Source: Cryptomeria japonica
Taxonomy: Eukaryota; Streptophyta; Pinopsida; Cupressales; Cupressaceae
Reading direction: 5' to 3'
DNA length: 64,000 nt
NCBI RefSeq assembly: GCF_030272615.1
Contig: NC_081405.1
Span: forward strand, 651,640,920 to 651,704,919
The notes beneath the pieces are model-generated. The model saw only the letters and a list, made by a program, of their open reading frames with translations. It was not told the origin of the DNA and searched no databases. Within the stretch, counting starts at the first letter, position 1, and each line of letters opens with the position of its first letter. Positions 35,935 to 48,179 of this stretch are shown here, piece by piece. Both the position numbers and the translations under genes were made by a program.

Positions 35935-36379
35935 GACCACTTTGAAATCTTTTCTCACTCTTTCACTTGATCTCTCTCCTTCATTCTGCTTAGCTTCTCA
36001 AATCACAAGTGCATAAATGATTGTAATCACATAAATAAATAATCACAAGTTAGGTTGTCAAAAAGTTGATACAATGTTTTCTAAACCATCAGGAATCACA
36101 TCTAGACCATAAGATATGCTGAGAACCTCCAACAATTCATCACATATATCTACCATGCTAAAAATAAACTCAAAACCAAACCAAGAGGGATTGAAAGATG
36201 TTTTCAGTAAAGCCCCCCCTTGGACCCTATTGTCTGAGTTAATTACCGAAAGTGGGAACTATATCTATAGTGGACTCCAACCCACCTTCCACATTTCTTT
36301 CAATCTTTTATTTTGATTTCTTCACCCAAAACAATTTTCCTTTTCCTTTAGATTCTACTATATTCCTCAAACCAATAGT

Positions 36380-37246
36380 CTTTCCTTTACTACTTTCAAA
36401 AAATTTTGCAATATGCCCAATATTGTTATAGTTGTAGTATACCAGACCATTCTACATCATACTCCCATCACATCTCTTCTGAAATTCTTCTTCATCCTGC
36501 ATTCGACAACTTTGTGCCCATATCCATTGCAAACATAGCAATATCCACTGAACAATCCAACATATCTATTTATATTCATTCCGCTTCTACATTCATTAGC
36601 CTTGTGTCCAAACTTGTTGCAATAATGACAATTTCCATTGAAAGAATAACTCATTTTGTAATTTTTATACTTATTTGATTTGTGTCATACTACATTACAT
36701 GAAAAAAATTCCTTTGAAAGATAAATACCTGGAAGAAATAGGAGGAGGTCTCTAGTTCATCACAAACTTTATGAAATTCTGGTTAGACATGAACTTCTTC
36801 TTATCTTTAGTAGCATTCTTAATTTCTTTGCCCTTTTCTTTATTGATCTGTGAGCATTCACCAAACTCTTCATTATTTTGAAACTGCAAAATAGATTCTT
36901 GTATCTGATTCCCACCTTTCGGGTTTAAGCTATTACTAATATGGTCTTTAGTATCTTTGAGTTCCCTTCTCAAATTCATCACGTCTTCTTCTAACTTTGA
37001 ACATTCCCTAGTCTTTTCATCAAAATTTGTTTCATATTCATCAACAACCTTCCTTCCTTTGTCCAATAAGCCCTTTAAGTGAGAAATCTTCTCAAGTACC
37101 TTATTATATTTGTCTTTGCACTCATTTAGATCTCCCAATGTAGATCTCAATTCTCCTTCCATGTCAACAAATCCTTCAACATCATCCCAATCACCTTGTT
37201 CTAAATCATCCATATCATTCAACTCTTCTTCAAACATAGTGTTCAA
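36380..37246 (-). pseudogene. gag-like protein of element C
   Basis: The ATG at 37246 gives a 164-residue open stretch: acidic start (DDLEQGDWDDVEG), then a coiled coil (KVLEKISHLKGLLDKGRKVV). After a stop near 36,752, knuckles CHYCNKFGHKANEC and CYVCNGYGHKVVEC follow (36,470-36,630) and a damaged third lies near 36,410. Same plan as A, B and I; the sequence is more diverged. Confidence 0.7.
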
Positions 37247-37293
37247 AACTCCAGATCTACTTCAAGCGGTTAACCTTATTCAAGAGGAACCTT

Positions 37294-37305
37294 GCTTTGA
37301 TACCA
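37294..37305 (-). promoter_or_regulatory. Primer-binding site of element C
   Basis: Minus strand TGGTATCAAAGC, one change from TGGTATCAGAGC, two bases from the LTR at 37308. Confidence 0.8.
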
Positions 37306-37307
37306 AG

Positions 37308-38477
37308 TGTTGAACACACACTGGATGCTATGAGGGGGGGTTAATCAACATTAACTAAAATTTAAGACTCTAATCTTGCATCTAACAAGTTTACTCCGAA
37401 CATTCCTTCAAAAAGAATTTAATTGAAGACATCATAAAATCATTCAGACCAATCACACATGGATGCCAATATTTTATATGTGGAAAACCCAAACTGGCAA
37501 AATCCACGATGAGTGCCAACTCATAGAAACAATCCACTATATATAAATGTTTTACAAAAAGGGAGTAAAATGCTCCGAACTTGTAGACTAAGGATAATTG
37601 CTCTTGGGTAAAAATACAAAAAATGACTTGCAAGCCTAATGCTAACTACAACAGGGCAAGATACATAATTACAACTTATAGAAAAATAATTATATGAATA
37701 AAGGCATCTCAAAATGTTGAATACAGTCTCTGTTATAGCACAAATTTTGACCTAACTAAAATATTTGGACCACCAAACCCTTAAATTACTACACTTAAAT
37801 AAATTGTCACCTTTGCTTTGCAATACCTTCTAATGTAGCTACTTCACTTTCATTGTCATCCATACACCAAGTCACACATACTTTCACCACTGTATTCCAC
37901 ACACAAATATACATCTCTATTTCATCTATCCTAATTATATATATACCAATCCTGAATCAAAATATCTTAACCAAATCGACCAAAAGAAAGGTTGTAACGT
38001 GTATGCAAATCTCTAACCCAAATTGTATAATCAAACTAAAACATGAAATGCATAGAACTTAATTAAAACCAAACCCAAACCAAATGTGCAACATTAGAGC
38101 AAAAGAATACTTCATGTGACATCACCAAATAAAAAATATATGTTACATCTAAATCTAATAGCATATCCTGAACGCACGAACCAATCATTTCATAATTGCA
38201 AATGTCCAAACCAAAAAAATCAACACCTGGACCACAACAAATAGACTTCCAAGTGTCCTCACTATCAACAACATTAAAACATGCTAATATCAACTGGATC
38301 AACTGTCAATGAAACCTGTCCAAGTCCAAACCATATGACCAGTCCATAGTGATCTCTGGTCCAAAAGCACATATGCAAATACTTCAACATTGTAGCTAAT
38401 TCTATTGATATCGAGACCGGAACCCATCCAAACCACACTATTTAACATCAATGACAAAAAAGCATATATTTGTAACA
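37308..38477 (-). repeat. 5' LTR of element C
   Basis: 1,170 bp, pairs with 3809-4980. Starts TGTTGAACACACACTGG, ends TTTGTAACA. Followed by TATTG, the right copy of the target duplication. Confidence 0.87.
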
Positions 38478-38762
38478 TATTGACCCTCCTTTTTCTAACT
38501 AGATGCATATTCAATGATGCATCTTTCCATGTGGAGACTTATCACTTATCCTTGTCTCCTAGATTGATGTTGTTGTTACTCTTAGGGGGAGTAGTGGTGT
38601 GAGTTGGTCAGTATGGTTTTCAAAGCTCTTTGTCATTTTTGTCAAAGGGGGAGAGAGAGTTGTTGTGATATTTAAGAGATAGTTTTTGTGAGATTACTAT
38701 GGGGAGAGATTTGTTGTGAGCTTATCAGGATTGGTGTTGCTATCAATGAAAAAGAGGGAGAT
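38478..38762 (+). other. 3' end of element G: polyprotein tail, 3' UTR, purine tracts
   Basis: Continues element G after C: a short coding tail ends at a TAG near 38,500. Three plus-strand purine tracts follow: TTAGGGGGAGTAGTGG near 38,582, GTCAAAGGGGGAGAGAG near 38,641 and AAAAAGAGGGAGAT ending at 38,762. The last one abuts the LTR. Confidence 0.65.
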
Positions 38763-39285
38763 TTTTGATAGTATGATCTTGTATGGTTTTGATTGATGTC
38801 AAACTTGGTTTTCCAGATGGATGTTGGTCTGAATATTCCTTTTTCAAACCTAGTTATCTAGATGGATGTTGGTCTAGATATGCTTTTGGTGTTGGTTGTG
38901 TCATGATGTATTCAGGGTGGTGTAGAATGCTTTTGGTGCCCTTCGGATATGTTGCTAATTGCATTGTGGTTTAATGGATCATATTCTTTTGGTCTAGATA
39001 TGTGTTGGAAGATACTTTGAGATATTTATTTGGGTCTCACCTTGGCATGTGGAGATCCGCATGGAGTATTTTGCATTGGAAGTGGTTATGTGGCTGATTG
39101 GTTGATTATGTCTACATGTTATGCTTTATAATGTCCTTTGGAGTATGTGTTAACATCTGCAGATTGATGGATCAATCGTGGAAGGATATATTGTGATATG
39201 TTTTGGTTTCCTCTTTCTCCTTGAATGGATCAATGACAACCATAACTCATATTCACAACACTCTAATCCTACTAATGGCATAGCC
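38763..39285 (+). repeat. 3' LTR of element G, partial
   Basis: Begins TTTTGATAGTATGATC, where TG is expected, directly after the purine tract. Contains a short internal duplication of GATGGATGTTGGTCT (near 38,818 and 38,862). The end is not defined; similarity changes near 39,285 where minus-strand LTR-like sequence starts. Confidence 0.45.
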
Positions 39286-39289
39286 TTTT

Positions 39290-40065
39290 TGAGCACCCAA
39301 CATGAATGAGAAGGGGGTGAATCAGTTTGAAACTTCAAAAAAATAATTGTTCAACTTATTTACAATAGCACTTTAATAATCAACATATAAACATCAAGAA
39401 TCAACACATGAACACATGATTTACATGGAAAACCCAAACAAGGAAAAACCATGGTGATAATGTAGCTCACAATATGAATAAAACTGTTTACAATATTTTA
39501 GGCATATAGCCAAGGAGCACCAACACCTGAAGGACTTGTAAAACTAAGGTGTACAACCTTAGAAAAGATACAAAGAAGACTTGTATAGCTAAAGAACACT
39601 TCTTCAAGACAAGATACAAATTGTTGCCGAAGGACTCACTATCAATTGTCAATGAATGAAATAGATAAATTGAAATTGAGAAAGAATGTCTTGATTATGA
39701 AATTATCCTTGAAAAATTGAATCAAGCAACCAACATCATGGAAAACATCTATGATATTTTTCACTATCACAACACATTGCCTTGTGCAGAATATATCACA
39801 TTCAAATCTCTTCTCAAATCAACTTTCACATCACCTCAAAATTAAATCTACCTGCAAATCATTCGAATACACTTATCATGAAATTCAGTTCTTATCCACA
39901 CATAATGCATTCATCTTCATATCATAAATATGGGACACAAAATTGAAATCCTAATCAAGGGTCAGCCAAAATAGAAGATTCAGAAGAGATACTTAGCCAT
40001 TCTCAAGGTTCAAAGATGGTTCTTAATTGTGCAATTTGTGTAAGTTGGTGTAGAAGACATGTGGT
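39290..40065 (-). repeat. LTR fragment L, cut by element H
   Basis: Minus-type LTR start: AACATGAATGAGAAGGGGGTGAATCAGTTTG, followed by the common LTR motif ACATGGAAAACCCAAACAAGG / AAAAACCATGGTG near 39,424. It stops where the LTR of H begins at 40,066. No partner in the window. Confidence 0.5.
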
Positions 40066-40931
40066 TGTTGAATATGAATATTCAGGCAATTGAGAGGGGG
40101 GGGGGGTGAATCAATTGACAACGAATTTAATAATTTAAACCTTAATGCACAAATCCAGAATAGTAAGCTGAATTAATAGAATTAGGAAACACTTGCAAAA
40201 TTCAGATTAGACACAAGAGACACCAGAATTTATGTGAAAAACCCAAGAAGGGAAAAACCACAGAGAATTCTTATTCTCAAAATATAAACACCAATTAAGG
40301 TGACATCGGTTAAGGTGATTTTTACAATGGGTTGTTCACTATCGGTGGGATCACTACCAAAGAAGAAAGAAAGACAAAGAGAATCCACCACAAGAAAGAC
40401 ATAGTTTGTACTGCCGAAATTGCTTCTAGTAAATATCTCACACAGTCACTGGATTCCTTCAATCTCATATGTCTTCAACACAAAAATCCATATATGAAAT
40501 CATCAATTCAAACTCCTATATATACTGTCACTAGAAATCATGATTTTCAATATTGTCTAAGACAGGAATCTAAAATAAGTCTCCACTAAACATTCTGGTG
40601 GTGGCAAGGAATGAAAAGTGAACCATATCATACCATTCTTCCTCAAACATATCAACATGCTAAATACATCTCCAAGTCCAAACCTAAAATGCATCTGCAC
40701 ACTATACAATCTCAGTATCTGATCTAAGGCCTCGAGCTTCAGATCATGCTAGTGGACCCAAAGATAATACAAAAAATCATCTTCTAATATACCAATCACA
40801 TCTAGTGAAACTTGGAAACCTTCACATGCACAATATGCCTAAATTGAACACTCTTTCTCATCATCCCACATTTGGAGTTAATCTGGACCTAAAGGTTAAC
40901 ATCACTGACAACAAATAATGCAATGCTAACA
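40066..40931 (-). repeat. 3' LTR of element H
   Basis: 866 bp, TGTTGAATATG...TGCTAACA, followed by ATCTCCACCTTTG, the reverse complement of the purine tract. A run of ten or more G at 40,087-40,098 forms the loop of the terminal hairpin. Confidence 0.8.
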
Positions 40932-41087
40932 ATCTCCACCTTTGTCATTAATGGCAACATCCATCAACAATGATCAACAAAAAGATCATCTTTGAGTGCA
41001 CAACCATCTCTCTCTCCTCTGTTGAAAGCAATGACAAAGGTGGTAAAAAATTCCCCTAAATAACTCACTCTTGCTCCCCTAAGAGGA
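40932..41087 (-). other. 3' UTR of element H, first part
   Basis: Purine tract next to the LTR and further CTCTCTCTCCTCTGTTG / TTGCTCCCCT stretches; cut by B at 41,093. The rest of the UTR is 49,324-49,440. Confidence 0.6.
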
Positions 41088-41092
41088 AGCAC

Positions 41093-42199
41093 TATTGGAA
41101 TCAATGAACACTAAGAGGGGGGATGAATCAGTGTTTTATAATTAGCAGACTTATTAATCTAATTCTTAATCCACTGGATGCACAAGAAATAAAGTAATAT
41201 GCAGAAAACAAATAACCAAACAACCATAACACCAAAAATTTTATGTGGAAACCTGAAAAGGGAAAAACCATGGTGGGGTTTGAACCTACAATACTATTAT
41301 ACTATGGCCAGAAGTATGATTTTATTACATAAGAGGAATGCACTTGCATTTAGGTACACTACCTAGAGATCACCACTTAACTACAAAAGGGATAAAACCC
41401 GAAGGAAGGCTCATTTCCTTATAGGCTAATATAAAAAAGTTTACAATAGTGAATGAATTTAATTATAGAATCTAACTATGCCAAATTGTAGTTCTAGTTA
41501 GGCTCAGATTGTCTCCTACGCCTGATCCGTCTCTCTGCTCTTTTTTTCTAATATATCACTCACCGAACCACCAAAACCTTCAATTGCATTCACCATACTC
41601 ACAAATTCTCTCATACAAAATCTCTTTGCTCATTTACTCTTTCAAAATGATCAACTAAATCAATCTTATATATCCACACAAACAAAAAGAATCATTAACC
41701 ATGTCGGCCTCCAAAAACCGCATAATATGCAATATGAAACATGTATCACCAAATCGGCTCAACCCATCCATAAATCCAAATTTTGACAAAAACAACATTA
41801 TAATAAGTTTCCAAGAAGTTGGCCCAATCACATTGAACACAAAAACAATCACCAAAATCATCTTTGAGATTCCACAACACACATTACACCAAAATAACTC
41901 TATTCTAACTGGATTATCGGATATTGGGATCACAAAATAATCTGTCTTGAACCTTGAATCAATTACCTTGATCACCACAACCAAAATTACAACACCAATG
42001 TCAATCTATACACCATGATCTCATGCTCTATCGGTTATTGTGTTCCACCTTCCAGAATTATGCCTTATGAACAAAATGACTTTCGGTAAATCAGATCTAT
42101 GCACACTGGATGTGGTTACCAAACTAAGTTTCCATCAATGAAAACCCCTAAGCATTCCTCATGCATCAATCATCACCAGAACAGTGTCTCTTGCCAACA
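41093..42199 (-). repeat. 3' LTR of element B
   Basis: 1,107 bp, ends TTGCCAACA. The outer terminus reads TATTGG instead of TGTTGG. Matches 48180-49318, including the stretch ATTAGCAGACTTATTAATCT. The internal side is the purine tract GCCAAAGGGGGAGAT on the minus strand. Confidence 0.9.
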
Positions 42200-42529
42200 A
42201 TCTCCCCCTTTGGCATTGATGGCAACACTGTGAAAAATGAATTGTACACTCAAAACTACTCAAAACTGCAAAAGTTCAAAATGTCACTCCCCTTGAGAAA
42301 TAGCACCATTTTCACTCTGCTCTCTCCCCCTTTGACAACAATTTCAAAGATAGGAACACACCAAAATCTATATACACAGATATGTACAGCTGCTCACAAA
42401 AACTTGAATGTCTACAAAAATTGACTGAAGGGACATCAAATGATTATCCTATGCCTTCTTTAAACTCTCCAAAATACTTATCATTCCACTAAAAAGGTAG
42501 GCATGCATCTTTGATCGTCTTCTGTCTAC
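42200..42529 (-). promoter_or_regulatory. Polypurine tracts and 3' UTR of element B
   Basis: Three purine tracts on the minus strand: near 42,201 (AAAGGGGGAGAT), 42,285 (AAGGGGAGTG) and 42,322 (AAAGGGGGAGAGAG). No coding. Confidence 0.7.
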
Positions 42530-45500
42530 TAGAATAGGCTTATCCAATGCATCCTTAGCATCTTGCATGCTACTTATCAAAAAAATTATCTACATAGTGA
42601 TAAGACTTATCACTTCTAACACAACCCAAAGCTCTTTCATTTTCTTGATTTAGACTCTTGATCCTATCTAATACACTCAAAACTTGGGGTTCAAAACTAC
42701 TAGCCGATGCCAATTGAGGTGCATAAGACTGAGATACATTAGCTAGAGGACCTTCACATTCCTTTATTTTCTTGTCAATGTCTATAGTGAACTTTGACAA
42801 AATCAAATATGACTTGCATAACCGACCACCTTCATCAAGAGCATCATGAATACTTTTCATAGTAGTCACTAAACTAACTCTATCATCTTCAATCATCTTC
42901 AAAAATTGTCTTAATCTCATAGGATTGAATTGATTCAAAATTTTAGTGTCTGCAGCCTTCTCCAGAGAGTCAAAATGGAAACCCACGACATTCAACAAAA
43001 ATTTAAGCTTATCGGATGGATCAGATGAGTCTGATTTGAAGGATGGCATTATTTTCTCCAACAAGTCTCTTGCCAATGATATAAGCTCTTTGTTAGTAGA
43101 ATGGGAATCAAGCAAGTCCTCACTACTTTGTCTTGTGCAAGAGTTGCCAATTTTAATGCTTGAATGGGAGATAAGGTGCTCAGATCAATCAACCCTTGAC
43201 CAAAATCATCTAAATCTGTAGAAACTTATTTCCCTTTGACATCAATAGTGTCTCTTGCCACTATTTCCAGAGCTTGATCTGCCTTCTACTCTCCTTTCTC
43301 CTTATCTGCAACCTATGCACTCTCATCCTTTTCACATTTCTTACTTCCATCCTTGTCCTTATCCATTGTCTCCTCAGTTTTCTTTTCTGAAATGAATTCG
43401 ATCACCAGAGGATCCTATACAGTCTCACCAGAGTCATCAATGTAATATGTAGTCTATACCTCATCTATTTTTTCGAGCATAATCTTATTCACCCTCTTCT
43501 TACTTTGGAATTTATTGTTTGTAAGCTTCAATAATCTATCAACTTCATCTCTAGAAATGACTGAGGATAGATTTACTAGTACATAATCCATTATTCTCTC
43601 ATCCTCAAGACTTGCAGTATGCCTTCTCACATCCAAAATGTCATACAGGCTTTTAGGGATCATGAATGAAAGTTATATCAATGTCTTACTATAGACATCC
43701 ATATATTCTACAACTGATTTCTCAATTTCCCTCTGATCTTTATCATCAAAATTTTCATAATATGTAGGCACATTCTTCAAATTTCCATCCTTAATTTTAT
43801 CAGTTAATTATTTTAGAGTGAATGGGGGCACAATTTGAAATGTACCTTCACTTTTACCAGATTTGAGAGCTTCATCTATCTCTGAATTTCTGCTTCTTTC
43901 TTTTTTGGTTTTTTCGGATGACTTAGTTTCTACCCTTGGATTTTTTGATTGCCAAACTCCGTTGGATTGTGGCTTCTTCACAACTCTAGCATAGGTGGCT
44001 GAATTTTTTCACCTCTTTCAATGCTTCATCAGATAATGTCTCTATGTTCTTGGTAGTGGCAACAACATACACTCTTTGGGTTTTCTCCTTCTTCCTTTTC
44101 TCTGCTTTACCAGATGATGTAATCTATGGCTTGGGTGGAGGAATGGGATTTTACACTCTAGAGGTAGGTGCAAACTAAGAATTTATAGGATTTGATTGCT
44201 TCGGAGGAGTTGGAACATGTTTAGACTTCTTGGGCTTAGCCATGTCATCCTCCTTTGGAATGTTTTGTTCTCTTTCCCTCTACACTGCCTCCTTAGATAG
44301 ACCCATTTGTTCTACCAGCTCCTCAACCTCCTTTCTCACTTTCCTCTTTCTTTCTAGTTCGATGAATTTCTAGTGCAAGTCTAAGTCTTTCTCTTTGTAT
44401 GTTTCAAACCTTTCTTCCTTATCATCCACCGCTTGACTCAACAAGTGTTGAGAATATGCATCAAGAGTGGTTGCATCCACTTCATACCCCATGGGAATGA
44501 TGTGTTGGTAATATGGATGTGTTGCATTGGTTTTGTCATTGATGTCAACACTTATCAACACTTATAATTCTGGAGATCTTTGGTTATGTTCACCAACAAG
44601 TTCAGTGACTAACACACAGTCGTCGATATCTGATTCACTGGTAGGTTATATTATTCACCGACACTAAGGATGACTTGTTATCATCTAGAGATTACTTGGT
44701 TATGTCAAAGACATGGTTTGGACACTTGGTTTTGGTGATTTGGTTATTGGTCTAATCAAGTTGGCATATTTGCTGTTACCGACAAATTGGTCTAGGTTAT
44801 GAACCGACATGCGTTATCTATTCCAGATCAGCATGACATGTTATGGAGATGATTTATTGATTGGTTATTATTGTAAATGCATTGAGCCGACATGATGCAT
44901 CACATATTGATTCACTTGTAATTGATTTCATTGTAATATTCTTAGTGAGTCGACCTACACATTTGGTCTTAGGTTTTGATATATATGTAAGATCTCAATT
45001 GTGAGATTGATATAGGAAAGGAATGTAATAAGGTATATGCGAATATAAGAAAAGCTACTCATGTAGACATCATTTGAAGATTCAAGGAAGGTTTGAAGAA
45101 GACAATCAAAGATTAACCAGTACTGAATCCAACATATGAAGATACTATTTTGAGTAGAGAATTATCATTGGATTTAACCATCCAATTGTAGTCAGTGTGA
45201 CTCTCATTTTGTGATTAAGCAGTGAGCTCTAGGCAGTTGGCCTTTCTGCATGTGCAGACCCCATTTGTACACGCATACTATCTACAGTAGTATCATCTAA
45301 TTGTGGGTAAGGTTTCCCACCATGGTTTTTCCCCTTACAGGGTTTCCACATACAAATATCTATGTTATGTATTGTTGATGTTATTTCTCTTTCTGTTTCA
45401 TGCATTAAACTTCACCGATATTGTTATTAACTATTAAACTGTCAACTGGCATTAAGTTTGGTTTATCAGTATTATGCATCAAGCTTGATTAAGTTATATT

Positions 45501-46580
45501 TGTGTTGAAATTAATAGACAACTGATTCACCCCCCCTCTTAGTTGCCTCTGGGTCCTAACATGATGTAGATAGTTCTTATCTCAACTAACTCCATGTGAC
45601 ATTGATCCTTATCAACCATGAAGTAGATGGTTTTCTCATATTTCTCAACAATATCTTTACATTGTGGCTTGAAATGATTTGAAGTAGCCCCATAAAGTAG
45701 ATTTATTTGCAATAGTATCACCTAAACTCTACAATCCTTCCTTTACCTAAACTACCACCATTTTATCATAACCCCATTAAATCTTCCCAATACTGGGGTT
45801 CTGATTTAGGAAATATAATGCTAAGAAAACAATCAAGGATCCAAATTTGAATACGTCCTTTTTGTCTTGCTTTATCTTCTTTAGATTGCTCAATAACTCA
45901 CTAAGAAGTATTGCAAAAAGATCATACCTTTTGTCCTCCTTCAATGTTTGATAGGTTGCAAATATTGTAATGTCAGATACAAAATTCTGCCTATTGGATT
46001 GATATATCTTGTATCCAGTCACCATCGAGGCAAATCTCACATCATGCTCAATGATATCGCTGATTGTCATTGACCGACTATCAATTTGGGATTTGGTAAC
46101 AACTATTACTATAGTATTTTGAACCTTTCTCAGACCAAGGATCTCACCTATTGCATTCAAATAGGTAACTACTTGAATGGTTTGCTTGGTAAGCTTGTGA
46201 GGCCAGTCTGGCCACATGAACTCATCATGGATTCGACTCAGAATGTATCAGACCCATTCAGGTTCATCTAACACCGATAAATGAATGAATTGAATGAAAC
46301 CCTTGGTCTGTAATGACTTGAATTCTGACTTCAAATTACACATACCATCCATCATATGCTTTGTTAATAGTGACAAAATATCTACATATCCATGTTCTTT
46401 GATGTTGTAGTGGATGTATGGCCTAATATCCTCACTATGAAGCACACCATAAGGAACGAAGGAAAATGCACCTTCTAGATCATCTTCAATAGATTTGAAT
46501 GAATTCCTCTTGAATACAAGCCTTGCTCTCTCAGTAATCTCAACAACAAGTGGAGTCACAATACCAGATGTGGATGCCAT
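42530..46580 (-). pseudogene. ORF2 of element B, interrupted by a solo LTR
   Basis: The ATG at 46580 gives MASTSGIVTPLVVEITERAR, then VPYGVLHSEDIRPYIHYNIKE, aligning with ORF2 of A. 46,217-45,777 includes TISDIIEHDVRFASMVTGYK and KIKQDKKDVFKFGSLIVFLA. The frame enters the solo LTR at 45,567 and resumes at 44,497 with MGYEVDATTLDAYSQHLL (A: MGYEIDDHIIETYAKALL). A basic Lys-rich middle lies near 44,330-43,900. The C-terminal coiled region 43,115-42,570 includes FTIDIDKKIKECEGP (A: LTVDIDKKISKVQDE). Unknown function; numerous stops. Confidence 0.75.
44503..45561 (+). repeat. Solo LTR inserted in ORF2 of element B
   Basis: 1,059 bp, TGTTGGTAATATGG...GGGTCCTAACA, flanked by TGATG at 44498-44502 and TGATG at 45562-45566, an exact duplication. 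Contains GATATATATGTAAG (near 44,980, possible TATA) and the common LTR motif CATGGTTTTTCCCCTTACAG near 45,321. It also has a terminal CAACTGA/TTAGTTG hairpin. No internal region: left by recombination between two LTRs. Confidence 0.92.
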
Positions 46581-47049
46581 CACAAAAATAGGGTATGAAC
46601 AGATTGCTTGTCTAAGGATAACTAACATTTAAATCACAACCGAATGCAAGCAATCTTTTGACAAATCACTTCAAGTTGGATTTAATTACTATATCTTTTT
46701 TTGCTCTGCTACACTACTCTTACTCTTCATTCGCAATGTGAAAAATGAATAGAAGAACTCCCTTTAATCTTTCAAAAACCTAACTTTTAGTTGTAATAAA
46801 TGCAACACCTAAAAGCTTTCAGATACCTTATTTTTCTCAAATTCACTCACTGGAATCTCAAATCACCATGAATTATTTTGATTATCAACTGCATAACTAA
46901 TCTTCATCATCTGCAACCATTCTTAACTGGCTACAGATCTATGAAAAGGGGTTAATGTCCTAGTTACTAGATGAGGTTCCATCATCGGATTCAAGTGTGG
47001 AGCCATTTTTGATATTTGAATCTTCCCTTTTCACCCACATCTTCTTATG

Positions 47050-48111
47050 CTAATCTCTGATCTCTTCCACTTTAGCTTTTCCTTTTTCATCTGATTTGTT
47101 CTTGTTCACTAGAGCATTCTCACTTTTGCAATATCTTGCAATATGATTGGGATTTTTGCATGCATGACAAATAACATTCCTCTGCATAGGCCTGAAGTTC
47201 ATATGATTTGGTCCCATCCTGCATTGGTTAGATATATGTTCAAACATTCCACAAGCATAGCACCTCTTGTTCTAAAAATTGTTTATCACTATTCTACAAA
47301 TGTTCAACTTATGACCAAAGTTATTGCATATGAAATATTGACTCATAAATGTATGACCCTTATTCATCACATTACTTATCATCCCATTATTCAGCTTACT
47401 TTTGAATTGACATACCGTATGACCAAATTTACCACTAACAAAACATTACCATTGAATTTATAGGAATTAGGCTATCTTACCAAAGGTTTCTTGTCCTTCT
47501 TATGATTGTTGTGACCAAAACTAGAGGATTCTTCTTTCTCAAATCAAAGTCCTCACATGTCTTTCCCATGTCTCTAACTTTCTAGTATCTCATCCAACCG
47601 AGCAGAGCTCACTCTGAATTTTTCTTTGTACTGATTAATAGTAGAAAGCTTATCTCTCTAAATTATGATATGCCTTTCAAGTTCTTGTCCATCATTCTTG
47701 CATTGCACCAATTGAAGCTTCAATTGATCATTTTCATATGTGAATCTACAACATTCATCAAATCCATCCTTCAGTTACTGAGTCAAGGTTTCTTCATTCT
47801 TCTTCCGGTCTTCAATCTCCTTTGTCTGCTTCATTACAATGGATTGTATTTCATTCTTCAAAACTACATTCTCCCTAGCCAACTTCTCACATTCATCTGT
47901 CTCATCTTGTAGGGCTTGATTGTCAACACTTTGTTCTTCTTTCTCCTTCAGCTTGTCCATCAATTCCTTTCTCTTTTCTCTAGAAGTTCTCACTTTATTT
48001 TTCACTGTCTTCAATTGCATTCATATTTCTTTTCAGAGAACTTATTTCATTTCTTACTGCATCAAGATCTTCAAATGCCACACTAAATTGTTTTTGCAAA
48101 CCAAAGTGCAT
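47050..48111 (-). pseudogene. gag-like protein of element B
   Basis: The ATG at 48111 starts MHFGLQKQFSVAFEDLDAV. After a frame change near 48,000, a charged coiled coil follows (KELMDKLKEKEEQSV, 47,775-48,020). From 47,460 to 47,110 come five knuckle positions in varying repair, the best being CYACGMFEHISNQC and CHACKNPNHIARYC, then a Lys-rich tail (KGKAKVEEIRD) as in A and I. Confidence 0.72.
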
Positions 48112-48165
48112 TGATTCAATCAACCCGATCTTTCTTAGGATGTTAGGCTTCCTCAGAGAAACTAG

Positions 48166-48177
48166 GCTTTGATACCA
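48166..48177 (-). promoter_or_regulatory. Primer-binding site of element B
   Basis: Minus strand TGGTATCAAAGC, two bases from the LTR end at 48180. Confidence 0.85.
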
Positions 48178-48179
48178 AT

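Larger units (their letters stand above)
3809..38477 (-). mobile_element. Element C: pol-less LTR element, split by D/E/F
   Basis: Minus-strand element with LTRs at 3809-4980 and 37308-38477, both running from TGTTGAACACACAC to a TTTGTAACA-like end (left copy TTTGTAAAA). The flanking duplication is TTTTG on the left and TATTG on the right, one mismatch. Internal order on the minus strand is primer site, gag-like gene, ORF2, then 3' UTR with polypurine tract. Element D interrupts ORF2 near its N-terminus. About 6.1 kb of the span belongs to C itself. Confidence 0.8.

Noticed and set aside
38783-38974. Plus-strand 63-codon ORF with Trp/Cys repeats
   Set aside because: Lies within the 3' LTR of G and arises from a short internal duplication; no support as a gene.
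40087-40098. G-run as G-quadruplex element or assembly artefact
   Set aside because: It is the loop of the conserved LTR terminal hairpin; other LTRs have shorter C/G runs at the same place.
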